NCBI GenBank assembly: GCA_035318505.1
Contig: DATHEQ010000382.1
Location: 70,227-134,226, forward strand
DNA: 64,000 bases
Source of the DNA: DASWDH01 sp035318505
GTDB lineage: Bacteria; Myxococcota_A; Polyangia; Polyangiales; Polyangiaceae
Direction: 5' to 3'
The notes beneath the pieces are model-generated. The model was not told the DNA's origin. It did no database searches and was given only the letters and a program-made list of their open reading frames with translations. A program made the translations under genes and the position numbers. This document shows, piece by piece, positions 24,794 through 34,177 of this stretch. Each line of letters starts with the position of its first letter. Position 1 is the first letter of the stretch.

Positions 24794-24823
24794 TTGACCC
24801 ACGGATGATAGATGTAATATTAC
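24794..24823 (+). promoter_or_regulatory. Promoter/operator region of the thiolase-tetR operon
   Basis: An AT-rich island in otherwise GC-rich DNA. TTGACC (24794-24799) resembles a -35 box, and TAATAT or TATTAC lies 15-18 nt downstream. Overlapping the -10 position is the perfect palindrome GTAATATTAC (24814-24823), a plausible operator for the TetR regulator encoded by the second gene of the operon. Confidence 0.55.
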
Positions 24824-24857
24824 GATCATAATTCAAGTTACGAAAACGGAGAACGAT

Positions 24858-26093
24858 ATGACCACGAGCTACATCATCGACGCCGTGCGCACGCCGCGCG
24901 GTCGCGGCAAAGTCGGCAAGGGAGCGCTCACGGGAATTCACCCGCAGGAGCTCCTGGCGCAAGTGCTCAACACATTGCAACAGCGCCGCGGGTTTGACGC
25001 GCGCGAGGTGGCGGACGTGATCGTAGGATGCGTCTCCCAGGTCAACGAGCAGGGATCGAACCTCGCCCGCAACGCGGTCCTCGCGGCAGAATGGCCCGAC
25101 GACGTATCGGCTACCACGCTCAATCGGTTCTGTGGCTCGGGCTTACAGGCGGTGAACTTCGCAGCCATGGGCGTCGGGTCGGGCGCTATGGACCTTGCGG
25201 TCGGCGGTGGCGTGGAAAGCATGTCGCGCGTACCCATGGGCTCCGATGGCGGATCGATGGACGGCAACAACCTTCGCCTGCGCGGACGCGTGTTCCAGGT
25301 GCCGCAGGGAATCAGCGGCGATCTCATCGCCACTTTGGAAAACCTGTCCCGCGAGGACCTCGACGCGCTCGCGCTCCGTTCCCAGAAAAATGCGGCGCGC
25401 GCCATCGAGGAAGGGCGTTTCGCCAAGTCGCTCTTTGCCGTGAAGGACCCGGCCACCGGTGCCGTCGTGCTCGAACGCGACGAATTTCCCCGCCCCAACA
25501 CCACGGCCGCGGAGCTCGCAGCACTGAAACCATCGTTCGTTCAGCTGGGCGAGGCAACGGTCGGGCCGAAGGGCGAGACGCTCGATCAGATCGCGCTCGC
25601 CAAGTACCCCGAGGCCAAAGCGATTCGCCATCTTCATACTGCCGGCAACTCCAGCGGCATCGTCGATGGCGCCGCCGCGGTACTACTCGCGTCCGAGAAG
25701 TACGTGAAGGAGAAGGGCCTCAAGCCGCGCGCCAAGATCCGCGCCATGGCCACGGTGGGCAGCGAACCGGTCATCATGTTGACCGCCCCCGCGCCGGCCA
25801 GCGCAAAGGCGCTGAAGATGGCGGGCATGTCGGCGCGCGACATCGACCTCTGGGAGATCAACGAGGCGTTCGCGGCGGTGGTCCTGCAAACCATTCGCAA
25901 GCTCGACATCGATCCCGAGCGGGTCAACGTGAACGGTGGCGCGATCGCACTCGGCCATCCGCTCGGTGCAACGGGCGCCATGCTGCTCGGCACCGCGCTC
26001 GACGAGCTCGAGCGCAGTGGCAAAGCGACGGCGCTCATCACCATGTGCATCGGCGGTGGGCAGGGCATCGCCACCATCATCGAACGCGTCTAG
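24858..26093 (+). CDS. Acetyl-CoA C-acyltransferase (thiolase)
   Basis: This 411-residue enzyme has the full set of thiolase signatures: nucleophilic Cys near residue 92 in NRFCGSGLQAV, NEAFAAVVL, the His motif GGAIALGHPLGATGA and the second Cys in TMCIGGGQG. It joins or cleaves acyl-CoAs in fatty-acid beta-oxidation or related pathways, in the cytosol. GGAG lies 6 nt before the start. It is first in an operon with a TetR regulator that starts 5 nt after its stop codon. Confidence 0.95.
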   Translation: MTTSYIIDAVRTPRGRGKVGKGALTGIHPQELLAQVLNTLQQRRGFDAREVADVIVGCVSQVNEQGSNLARNAVLAAEWPDDVSATTLNRFCGSGLQAVNFAAMGVGSGAMDLAVGGGVESMSRVPMGSDGGSMDGNNLRLRGRVFQVPQGISGDLIATLENLSREDLDALALRSQKNAARAIEEGRFAKSLFAVKDPATGAVVLERDEFPRPNTTAAELAALKPSFVQLGEATVGPKGETLDQIALAKYPEAKAIRHLHTAGNSSGIVDGAAAVLLASEKYVKEKGLKPRAKIRAMATVGSEPVIMLTAPAPASAKALKMAGMSARDIDLWEINEAFAAVVLQTIRKLDIDPERVNVNGGAIALGHPLGATGAMLLGTALDELERSGKATALITMCIGGGQGIATIIERV

Positions 26094-26098
26094 GTAAC

Positions 26099-26734
26099 GT
26101 GACCCTTACCGCCAAAGCGCAACAAAAAGGGCGGACGCACGAGGCCATCCTCGGGTCCGCCGCGCGCCTCTTGCGGGAGAAGGGGATCGCCGGGGCCGGT
26201 GTGGCCGACGTGATGAAGGGGGCGGGGCTCACGGTGGGGGGCTTTTACGCGCACTTCGATTCCAAAGAGCAGCTCATCGAGGAGACCGTGCGGCGTAGCT
26301 CGGAAGAAGTGCGGCGCCGCCTTTTCGAGCGACTGGAAGACAAACCGGCCGATAAGCGCGCCGAGGTCGTGTTGAAGCGCTATTTGTCGGCCGAGCACCG
26401 CGACGAGTTCGTGCAAGGATGCTCGCTCCCGGCGGTGGTCGGCGAAATTGGAACCACCGCCGGAGAGTACCGCGAGGTCCTGCGCGAACAGTTCGTCGCG
26501 ATGGCATCGGAGATGGAATCGTTGCTTCCCGCGGCAAGCGAACCGTCGCGCCGCTACGTCGCCATCGGGCTCGTTGCGCTCATGTACGGCGGGCTCAGCT
26601 TGTCTCGCGCGCTGCGCGGCACGCCGCTGTCCGATGACGTGCTTCGCGCCTGTCGCGCACTCGGCGCTCTGGCCGCGCGCAGCGCCGGAGAAGTGCTGGG
26701 CGTCGTGCGCGATCGAGCGAGCCGCAAGCCATAG
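26099..26734 (+). CDS. TetR/AcrR family transcriptional regulator
   Basis: The protein has 211 residues. The N-terminal helix-turn-helix shows GRTHEAILGSAARLLREKGI and VADVMKGAGLTVGGFYAHFDSKEQL. The C-terminal ligand domain includes GCSLPAVVGEI, typical of the NemR/YcdC-like subgroup. The start is GTG at 26099, 5 nt after the thiolase stop; the frame is open far upstream, but that part is the thiolase gene in another frame. It probably represses its own operon through the AT-rich palindrome upstream and releases on binding an acyl-CoA or electrophile. The ligand is inference. Confidence 0.9.
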   Translation: MTLTAKAQQKGRTHEAILGSAARLLREKGIAGAGVADVMKGAGLTVGGFYAHFDSKEQLIEETVRRSSEEVRRRLFERLEDKPADKRAEVVLKRYLSAEHRDEFVQGCSLPAVVGEIGTTAGEYREVLREQFVAMASEMESLLPAASEPSRRYVAIGLVALMYGGLSLSRALRGTPLSDDVLRACRALGALAARSAGEVLGVVRDRASRKP

Positions 26735-26796
26735 CGCCGCGTCACTGCGCATCGTCCGCGGCTCGCGATTCGTTGGAGCGCGCTTCGTGCGGTGAG

Positions 26797-27441
26797 CTAT
26801 TTCCGAAGCAGCTTGAAGGCGATGTTCCAGTTGTTGCCGTGGATACCAGCTAGTACCCACGCGATGCACATCGCTTCGAGGTAGCGCGACCCTTCGATCC
26901 CGCCGATATCGACGACGCCCCACCCGAAGTCGCCGAGCAGACCGGCTACCTTCTTGCGCGCGTCGGCGTTGTTACCGCAAATGAACATGTCCGGGCGACC
27001 ATCGGCGAAGCTCGGCCGAAACATTTGAGGTGCACCCACGGTATTGAAGGCTTTGACGACGAGCGCTTCCGGCATGAGGCGCTGCACGCGCTCGCCGCCC
27101 GAGTCGTTCCCCGACACCGCGAGCTGGGGCGGTCCACCGCCGGCGTGGTCGAGCGGGTTCGTCGTGTCGATGAGAATCTTGCCGCGCAGATTGGCCGCCC
27201 CGGCAGCGGTGAGCGCGCTTTCGTTGGCAACGCCCAGCGTCGCCAGAACGACGATCTCGGCGAAGGCCGCCGCGTCGGCAAACGTGCCGGCCGATGCCTT
27301 GGGGCCCATCTCTTTGGCCCAAGCGAGCGCCTTCTCGTTCTTGGCTTCACGCGAGCCCATTTTCACTTCGTGGCCGAGCGTGATGAACGCCTTACCGAGA
27401 GCTTGCCCGACGACTCCTGTTCCTAAAATGGCAGTGCGCAT
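26797..27441 (-). CDS. NAD(P)-binding reductase of the Fno / F420-dependent NADP reductase family
   Basis: This 214-residue Rossmann protein begins MRTAILGTGVVGQALGKAF and has VKMGSREAKNEKAL (the NADP-phosphate contact), VLATLGVANESAL, LIDTTNPLDHAGGGPPQL and VKAFNTVGA. The family includes archaeal F420H2:NADP oxidoreductase, but most bacterial members occur without F420 and act on unknown substrates. No F420 biosynthesis gene is in the window. GAGGAGA upstream of the ATG fixes the start at 27441. Confidence 0.88.
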   Translation of the reverse strand: MRTAILGTGVVGQALGKAFITLGHEVKMGSREAKNEKALAWAKEMGPKASAGTFADAAAFAEIVVLATLGVANESALTAAGAANLRGKILIDTTNPLDHAGGGPPQLAVSGNDSGGERVQRLMPEALVVKAFNTVGAPQMFRPSFADGRPDMFICGNNADARKKVAGLLGDFGWGVVDIGGIEGSRYLEAMCIAWVLAGIHGNNWNIAFKLLRK

Positions 27442-27617
27442 GCGATCTCCTCGTCGTTGGCCTCGAACGACCTCGCTCGCGGTCGTAGGCGGAGCAGTCT
27501 GAATTCCCCCGCATCCAGCTACCCTGGCGACAGGATGCGGCATTCTTCATAGATTGTAAATGCTCCTAAAAAGCCGCCACTCTGCTCGTTACAACGCCCG
27601 TCTCGAGGAGAGGTTAG

Positions 27618-28889
27618 ATGCGGAAGAAACCGTCGCTTTACGCCATCGATTTCGGAACGAGCAACTCGCTCCTGGCAGCGGTCGGCAGCGAATTCGAGAC
27701 GGAGGTGTTCGCCCTCGATCCCTTGGCCAAGGATCCCACGGTCTTTCGCAGCATCCTTTTCTTCTCGGAGCAGTCGGAGTGGTCCTTCGGCGCGGACGCG
27801 CTACGTCGCTATGTCGCCGAAGGTATGCGCGGGCGGTTCTTGCGATCTCTCAAGCGATTTCTGCCGATGGCGAGCTTCGAAGAGACACGCCTCGGGTCGA
27901 AGAACGTGCGCCTCGAGGAGCTGATTGGCATTTTCTTGCGCGAGATGCGGCGGCGAGCCAATGGCCACTACCAGACTGACGTGCGGCGCGTTTTTCTCGG
28001 ACGGCCCGCCCTCTTCGCGACCGACCTCGGCGCCGATGCTCTGGCGGAACGACGGCTCTTGGCCGCCGCAAATTTCGCTGGATTCGAGGAGGTCCATTTC
28101 TGCCCGGAGCCCGTGGCGGCGGCGTACGATTTTCAGAGCCGACTCGATTCGCCCAAGTTGGTCCTGGTAGCCGACTTCGGAGGGGGAACGTCCGATTTCA
28201 CCGTGGCGCGGCTCGGTGCCGCGGCGGGGGCGGTCGAGGTCCTGTCGATGGGCGGCGTGTCGGTGGCGGGCGACGTGCTCGACGGGACGATCATGCGCCA
28301 CAAGGTCTCGCGCCATTTTGGCTCGGAGGTGACGTACCGCGCGCCGTTCGGAAGCAACGTGTTGAAGATGCCGCGCCCGCTGATGGAGGCCTTGTGCTCG
28401 CCGGCGGACACGTGCTTGCTCGCGCGCCGCGACGTCATGAGCTTTTTGCGCGACGTACAGAGCGGCTCCCTCGGACCGAACGACAAGGATCACATCGATC
28501 AGCTGGTCAGTCTCATCGAAGACGCGCTCGGCTTTCCGATCTTCGAATCCATCGAACAGGCCAAGCGCGACCTTTCGAGCAGCGAGGAGACCGTCTTGCG
28601 GTTCGAATACCCCGGCATCGAAATCGAAGAGGTCATCACGCGTCGTGAGTTCGCTTCCTTCAGCGAGGTGCCCGTCGCCGCCATCTTTCGCAGCCTCGAC
28701 CACACGCTCGAGCAAAGCGGCGTTGCCACGTCGGAAATCGATCTCGTTTGCTGCACGGGTGGCACGGCGCGCGTCGCCGCCATCGCGTCGGGGATACTCG
28801 ATCGCTTCGGCCCCGACAAAGTCGTGCGTCTTCGCAGCCTGCACTCGGTCATCTCCGGGCTCGCTGCGCGGGCCAAAGCGCACGCCTGA
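27618..28889 (+). CDS. Hsp70-like ATPase, YegD type, without substrate-binding domain
   Basis: The protein has 423 residues. The actin/Hsp70 nucleotide-binding fold is seen in YAIDFGTSNSLLAAVG (phosphate 1), CPEPVAAAYDF, LVADFGGGTSDFTV (phosphate 2) and VCCTGGTARVAAIA (adenosine). There is no beta-sandwich substrate domain, so it resembles YegD rather than DnaK. GAGGAGAGG precedes the ATG. The next genes encode a HEAT-like Ser/Thr kinase and an FHA protein in the same direction, with gaps of 78 and 98 nt. This suggests a phosphorylation-controlled chaperone or scaffold system; the link is inferred from order only. Confidence 0.9.
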   Translation: MRKKPSLYAIDFGTSNSLLAAVGSEFETEVFALDPLAKDPTVFRSILFFSEQSEWSFGADALRRYVAEGMRGRFLRSLKRFLPMASFEETRLGSKNVRLEELIGIFLREMRRRANGHYQTDVRRVFLGRPALFATDLGADALAERRLLAAANFAGFEEVHFCPEPVAAAYDFQSRLDSPKLVLVADFGGGTSDFTVARLGAAAGAVEVLSMGGVSVAGDVLDGTIMRHKVSRHFGSEVTYRAPFGSNVLKMPRPLMEALCSPADTCLLARRDVMSFLRDVQSGSLGPNDKDHIDQLVSLIEDALGFPIFESIEQAKRDLSSSEETVLRFEYPGIEIEEVITRREFASFSEVPVAAIFRSLDHTLEQSGVATSEIDLVCCTGGTARVAAIASGILDRFGPDKVVRLRSLHSVISGLAARAKAHA

Positions 28890-28967
28890 GGCGAAGGTGC
28901 CCACATTCTGCGCAACGAACCACACGGTGTCGTTGCGTCGCTTGGGATAGCCTTCCCTAGGCTGGCC

Positions 28968-31900
28968 ATGCCTCATCCCGAGGTCCACGAAGCACTCGTC
29001 CTCGTTGCCGCGGCGCTCGAAATGCAACCCGAGCTCGAGCGCGTCGTGTCGTCGCGCTTGCGTCGCGCCGGCCGCCTCGGACCCATCGATCCGATGGAAC
29101 CAAAGCTGCCCGAAAATGTCGCGGCCGCCGTCGACCGACTGGGTACCGCGCTGCCGCCGCTGACCTTGGCCGAAGGTGCTACCGCGCTTCTCGGCGACCT
29201 TTTGGCGGCGCCGTTCGGGAAATTGATGCTCGTCTGGGCGGCGGCGTCGACATGGCGTCGCGATGCCAAGCTGGCCGAGCTTTTGGCTTTGGGAAGCGCT
29301 TGCGGCCGCTGGCCCGAACGCGTGCTCAGCGCGGCCCGCGATCGCGTGGTCGAAGGGCCGCTCGTCGACGCGCTCGAATGCGCGCCGCTGCTCGGCAACG
29401 GTGCACGTCTCGCGCTGCCCGAGAACGCCGAAGTGCGGGCGCGCCTCGAAATTCTCATCTGGGAAGCGGGTGCCAGCGCGCGTGAGGTCCCCGCGCTCGG
29501 AAAATGGTTGTGGGGTTCGGCGGAAACTTTCGACGAGATGATCCGCGGGCCGGCCCACGGCACGCTGCGCGGGCGGGTGCTGGCGGCGCGCTGTCTCGAA
29601 GTGAGCGTGCGCGGAATGCCGCCGGCCACCGACCCCGATTTGGTGGGGCGCACCCTGCAAGTGCTGCAGCCGTTGCTCCTTCACCCCGAACCGCTCGTGT
29701 GGGTGCACGCGGCGCGCGCGCTCGGACGTCTCACGGGTCCGCTCGAACAGATGGAAGGTACGCTGCTCGATTGGGTGCTCGGCGAATCGCGCGTTCTGCG
29801 TCAGCGCGCGATGACCGCCTTCGCGTCGCTCCCCGCAGAGCGGCTGCGCCTCTTGGCCGGACAGCTCATCTCCATTTTGGAGTCTCGCGACGAGGAGCCG
29901 TGGGTGCTCGCGGCGGCCGCCGCCGCGACGCCCTATTTGTTCTTCGAGCGCCGAGACCTCTGGAACCGGCTCTCCGCCCGCATTCTCCGGGGGGATGGGG
30001 GCGCGGTGGCGGCGCGGGGGCTCGCGCGCGGACTTGCCGTTATCTGGCGGCGCGGGACCCACGAGGCCGAAATCGAGGGGCCTCTCCGCGCGCTACGGGA
30101 GATGGCTCGCAGCGCCCGCGCTTCTTCGCTCGACGAGCTACGGCGCTGGATCGAAGTCATCGGCGTGACCGACGTCGTCGACGGTGCCGAGCGCGACCCT
30201 TTCGACCTCGAGCTCGGGCTCGAGAACTTGATGCGCCTCGCGGCGCAATACGACGATGCAGAGGCGGACGCGCGCGCGGCGCGGTTCGCGAGCTCGGTGG
30301 CAGCTACCTTCCACGAAGCGCGTCGCATCGCGCTCGGTACCGGTCGCGTCCACCTGCGCGCGGCCGCCATCAACGCGCTCGAAGGCTGTGCGCGATCGAT
30401 CGCGCTGCGCCTGTGGGCGCCGTTATTGGTCACCTGCCCCGCCGGAGAACCGGTGGAGGCACCGAACCTCGACGAAACGTGGAAGATCATTGCCCGCGCA
30501 CCTGCGGAAATTCTCGATCTCCTCAAAGAGCGCCGCCAGAATCGAAACGGAGAAAACGACGCCGATCTGCCTCTCGAAGTGATGGCGATCCGGCTCGGTA
30601 GCTATGCGCTCGATGCCTGCGGCGAAGACTCCGATCTCGGTCCCGGGCGGGGCGCGGCCGCCCACGATACCTGCCTCTGGCTGCGCAAGATCGACGGTTT
30701 GGCCGACGGTTCGCGCGAGCTGCCCGATGGGCTGAAAGCTGCTCTCAGCGCGCTTTTTTGGCGTCTGGTGGACACGACGCGGGGAACGGCGCTCGGCGAG
30801 GTCGACGACGTGCGCTGGCTCGGCCCGTTCGCCGCGTGGTGGGCGCTCGTCATCGATCGTCCCGCCATGTTGCAGCAACTGGCGACGGCTCTACCCATGA
30901 TGGCGCCGGGCGCGCTAACCCAATGCTGCGCGCAAGCCGAGGCGCTACGGGGAGCCGTCTCATCGGGGTTCGCCGACGGCATGTGGGGCCTCGCGGCCTC
31001 GGAAGCGCTGGCCGCGCTGCACGCCGACGACACCGAGCTGGCGCACGCCTTGGCCGGGCTCGCGCGCGCTCTCGAGGCTTTTGGTGACGCGGCCGGCAAC
31101 CAGCCGGCGATCGATGCGTTGTGCGTCGACCTGGTGCTAGCCGGTGACCGCTTGCATCGGTCGCTCGCGGATCCGGTGAAAGCGCTGCACCCGGTCGATG
31201 ACGGGAGCACCGACGATTCACTGGCGAGAGCCGCGACGGAGAATGCGCCGCGCGTCGCGGTTCTCGTGGCTCGCGCCATTCGCGCGCGCGAGCTGTCGAT
31301 GCTCGACGTGTGGCTCGCCTCGCTCGGCCCAGTCGCCTCCGCGCTCCTCGAAAGTGCCGTGCGAGCCGCCATCCGGCGAACTCCGCCACCGCCGCCGCAA
31401 CCGAAGAAGAAGGAACCGAAGTTCATCGAAGGCTACGAGCTCGTCAAACCGCTGGGCGAGGGCGGAATCGGAACCGTTTGGCTCGTGCACAAACCGGGGG
31501 CCGATCGACTCTTCGTGCTGAAGATCCCCAAGGCGGAGGCGTTGGCCAACGCCACCGACGTCGAACGCGAAGGTATCCTCAGCTCGTTCGTGGAGGAAGC
31601 CAAGGCGCTGGCCGGGATCTATCACCCCAATGTGGCCAACATCATCGATCGCGGCGTTTCCGGTGCGGTGCCTTTCTTGGTGCTCGAGTACCTGATCGGC
31701 GCCGATCTCAAGCAATATGCGGGGGCGCGCCTGATGACCCTCTTCGAGCTTCGTCAGGTCGTGCTCGAGAGCTGCGCGGGGCTGGCCGCGCTGCATAGCG
31801 CCGGTCTCGTCCACCGTGACATCAAGCCGGCGAACCTCTGGCTACGCCTGCCGCTCGCTGGTGGCATTCGGTTCGACCCCAACAAGCATCGCGACCCCGC

Positions 31901-32297
31901 AGTGGTTCCGCCGCTGGCGACGGTGGTCATCGACTTTGGCATGGTGCGCGCCACGCGTGTGCCTCCGGAAGTCGGGGGGCGGTTCGTGGCCGGAACGGCC
32001 GGTTACATCGCGCCCGAGCAGGTGCTCGATCCGGTCGAGCTCGACGTCCGTTCGGATGTGTATGCTCTGGCGGGCACCATCTACAACGTGACGACCGGGC
32101 GCTCGTTCTTCGACGATGTCGAGAGTTCCAGGGACCGCATCTTGTCCCACATGCGACGCGACCCCTTCGAGGACGCGGGTCGGCTCCGAGGATACCCGGC
32201 CCCCATCGCCAAGCTCCTGCGCGCGGCCACCGCGCTTTCACCCGGCGATCGGCCCTCACCCCTCGACTTCGGAAAGGAATTCAGCGCCGCGCTTTGA
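28968..32297 (+). CDS. Large Ser/Thr kinase with N-terminal HEAT-like repeats
   Basis: The protein has 1109 residues. Residues 1 to about 800 are almost wholly helical and Ala/Leu/Arg-rich with HEAT/armadillo-like pairs (for example HPEPLVWVHAARALGRLTG and REMARSARASSLDELRRW). A PPPPPPQPKKK hinge near 805 precedes the kinase domain at about 820-1109: GEGGIG, Lys in FVLKIPKA, HRDIKPANLWL, VIDFGMVRA, AGTAGYIAPEQV and DVRSDVYAL. Kinase-last architecture is unusual; most bacterial Hanks kinases have the catalytic domain first. There is no membrane helix. The helical part probably scaffolds or senses partners, perhaps the adjacent Hsp70-like ATPase. Confidence 0.92.
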   Translation: MPHPEVHEALVLVAAALEMQPELERVVSSRLRRAGRLGPIDPMEPKLPENVAAAVDRLGTALPPLTLAEGATALLGDLLAAPFGKLMLVWAAASTWRRDAKLAELLALGSACGRWPERVLSAARDRVVEGPLVDALECAPLLGNGARLALPENAEVRARLEILIWEAGASAREVPALGKWLWGSAETFDEMIRGPAHGTLRGRVLAARCLEVSVRGMPPATDPDLVGRTLQVLQPLLLHPEPLVWVHAARALGRLTGPLEQMEGTLLDWVLGESRVLRQRAMTAFASLPAERLRLLAGQLISILESRDEEPWVLAAAAAATPYLFFERRDLWNRLSARILRGDGGAVAARGLARGLAVIWRRGTHEAEIEGPLRALREMARSARASSLDELRRWIEVIGVTDVVDGAERDPFDLELGLENLMRLAAQYDDAEADARAARFASSVAATFHEARRIALGTGRVHLRAAAINALEGCARSIALRLWAPLLVTCPAGEPVEAPNLDETWKIIARAPAEILDLLKERRQNRNGENDADLPLEVMAIRLGSYALDACGEDSDLGPGRGAAAHDTCLWLRKIDGLADGSRELPDGLKAALSALFWRLVDTTRGTALGEVDDVRWLGPFAAWWALVIDRPAMLQQLATALPMMAPGALTQCCAQAEALRGAVSSGFADGMWGLAASEALAALHADDTELAHALAGLARALEAFGDAAGNQPAIDALCVDLVLAGDRLHRSLADPVKALHPVDDGSTDDSLARAATENAPRVAVLVARAIRARELSMLDVWLASLGPVASALLESAVRAAIRRTPPPPPQPKKKEPKFIEGYELVKPLGEGGIGTVWLVHKPGADRLFVLKIPKAEALANATDVEREGILSSFVEEAKALAGIYHPNVANIIDRGVSGAVPFLVLEYLIGADLKQYAGARLMTLFELRQVVLESCAGLAALHSAGLVHRDIKPANLWLRLPLAGGIRFDPNKHRDPAVVPPLATVVIDFGMVRATRVPPEVGGRFVAGTAGYIAPEQVLDPVELDVRSDVYALAGTIYNVTTGRSFFDDVESSRDRILSHMRRDPFEDAGRLRGYPAPIAKLLRAATALSPGDRPSPLDFGKEFSAAL

Positions 32298-32395
32298 TAA
32301 GTGACCAGCATGTTAATTATCCGATTTTCGAGACCTCTTGCCTCCCGCGTCAATGACTGCAAAATGAAGAGAGCGGCAGGGGCCGTGGAGCTCGA

Positions 32396-33007
32396 TTGAA
32401 AGAGACGGCGGTCGACAACCTTTGGCCACGCGAAATCGCTGCGCGCGCGCGGGCGGCGTCGGAAGTGGTCTTCGTCAAGGAGATGGACGGCTGGATGCTG
32501 CTCGTCCGCGTCGAGGATGCAGCGGGAGAGACCGCCCAAGTCCTGCAGCGCGGCGCGCTCGGCGAGAGAACGCCGCTCACGCCCTCGATCAGCTTCCGCA
32601 CGACGATGCGCGTAGGCAACGAACCGCCCGTACGACCTCCCGTTCCTTTCGGTCCCAAGCAGCTCGAGCTGCGCCTGCTGGCGGGCCCGTTCGTCGCAGT
32701 GCCCATCCACAAGCGCGCCGGCAGCGGCAAGGAGTTCATCGAGCGGGTGTCGGTGGGACGCGCCATCAACAACGACATCGTCATTCGCGACGACAGCGTC
32801 TCCAAGGTGCACGCGTGGTTCGCGCGCGGCGAGGAAGGGAACATCTACATCGCCGACGCGGGCAGTCGCAATAAAACGCTGCTCAACGGCGTCGCGCTTC
32901 CGCTGCAGAGCCCGGAAGAGACGACCGGGGGCGACGCGATTCGTTTCGGCGCGGTCGAGGCGCTCCTCTGCTCGGCCAAGGTCTATTGGCAGGCTGTTCA
33001 CGGCTGA
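32396..33007 (+). CDS. FHA domain protein
   Basis: The protein has 203 residues. An FHA fold at about 95-190 shows SVGRAINNDIVI, SVSKVHAWFARG (the phospho-Thr binding Ser and His) and SRNKTLLNG. The N-terminal 90 residues are unassigned. FHA domains bind phosphothreonine, so it is probably a reader of the kinase just upstream. The start is TTG at 32396 with GGAG about 6 nt upstream; the next in-frame ATG (32486) would cut into the first strand region. The 98 nt before it are AT-richer than average and may hold a separate promoter. Confidence 0.85.
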   Translation: MKETAVDNLWPREIAARARAASEVVFVKEMDGWMLLVRVEDAAGETAQVLQRGALGERTPLTPSISFRTTMRVGNEPPVRPPVPFGPKQLELRLLAGPFVAVPIHKRAGSGKEFIERVSVGRAINNDIVIRDDSVSKVHAWFARGEEGNIYIADAGSRNKTLLNGVALPLQSPEETTGGDAIRFGAVEALLCSAKVYWQAVHG

Positions 33008-33109
33008 TCTCTCGCCGTCGACCTCGTTTTTTCGCCAACTCGCCGCACCCACGATGCAACTCGCTGCACCTGTCGTCTCGGGACGGCAAAGTGCGTCACA
33101 TTCTTAGCG

Positions 33110-34177
33110 ATGGCTTCGCGGCGCACGGTGTGGCTGTTGGCGGCGTCCTTTTGGGCGCTGTTCGGCCTCATCTCGGGGGTCCAGATCTGGATCAGCATGC
33201 GCACCCACGGCCATTCCGGCGTGCGGCTCATCGGGTACTACCTCGTCATCTGGGAGGCGTGGCTCTTGCCGACGGCCGCCATCCTGTGGCTGGCGCGTCG
33301 CTTCCCCGTCGTTCCCTTGCGCGCCGTCCCGCTCGCGGTCCACGCCGTTTCGGCCTTTGCCGTCGCGCTCGTGCACGAGTCCTATTGGATCGCGCTCCTG
33401 CTTTGGTGGAAACCCTTCGATCGCATGACGCCCGACCCGGCCCAATTCAAGCTCAAGCTGGTCGACGAGCTGCTCCAGTGTCTGCCGCTCGAGCTCGCCA
33501 TGTATTGCTTGGTGCTCGGCTTCTCCCTGGCCCTCGATTATTACGGCCGCTATCGCGAGCGGGCGGTGCAAGCGGCGGAGCTCGAAACGTCGCTGGCCGA
33601 CGCGCGTCTCTACGCGCTCGAGTTGCAGATTCAGCCCCATTTTCTCTTCAATACGATGAACGCGATCACCTCCCTCGTGCGCACGCAGCGTAACGACGAG
33701 GCGGTCGCCATGATCGCCGGTTTGAGCGAGCTTTTGCGCTATACGCTCGACCACAGCGGCCATCAACGGGTGAGGCTCGGTGAGGAGCTGGCCGTTCTCG
33801 AGCGCTACCTCGAGATCCAGCGCTTTCGCTTTCCCGACCGCATGACCTTTCGCGTCGACGCCTCCGCCGAGGTGCGGCGGGGCACCGTGCCCACCTTGAT
33901 TTTGCAACCGCTGGCGGAGAACGCCGTGCGTCATGGCATCGCGCCGAGCGCTTCGCCAGGCGTCGTCGACGTGCGCGCGTTTCGCAGCGAGGACCGATTG
34001 CGCATCGAAGTCTTCAATAGCGGCAAACTGGCCGGCTCGCCGGCACAAGGAATAGGGCTCTCCAACACCCGGGAGCGGCTCCGTCATCTTTACGGGGAAG
34101 GATGGACATTCGATCTCGCGAGCGCCAACGGCGGTGTGATGGCGTCGTTGTCGTTACCCTGGAGCGAGTCGACATGA
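33110..34177 (+). CDS. LytS/YesM-type sensor histidine kinase
   Basis: The protein has 355 residues. Four hydrophobic helices fill about residues 8-160. The His_kinase domain follows, with the phosphorylated His in LQIQPHFLFNTMNAITSL (near 180), then an HATPase with ILQPLAENAVRHGI and GIGLSNTRERL. It senses an unknown signal through its membrane part and phosphorylates the LytTR regulator encoded next. Its stop overlaps that gene's ATG by 4 nt. Confidence 0.94.
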   Translation: MASRRTVWLLAASFWALFGLISGVQIWISMRTHGHSGVRLIGYYLVIWEAWLLPTAAILWLARRFPVVPLRAVPLAVHAVSAFAVALVHESYWIALLLWWKPFDRMTPDPAQFKLKLVDELLQCLPLELAMYCLVLGFSLALDYYGRYRERAVQAAELETSLADARLYALELQIQPHFLFNTMNAITSLVRTQRNDEAVAMIAGLSELLRYTLDHSGHQRVRLGEELAVLERYLEIQRFRFPDRMTFRVDASAEVRRGTVPTLILQPLAENAVRHGIAPSASPGVVDVRAFRSEDRLRIEVFNSGKLAGSPAQGIGLSNTRERLRHLYGEGWTFDLASANGGVMASLSLPWSEST

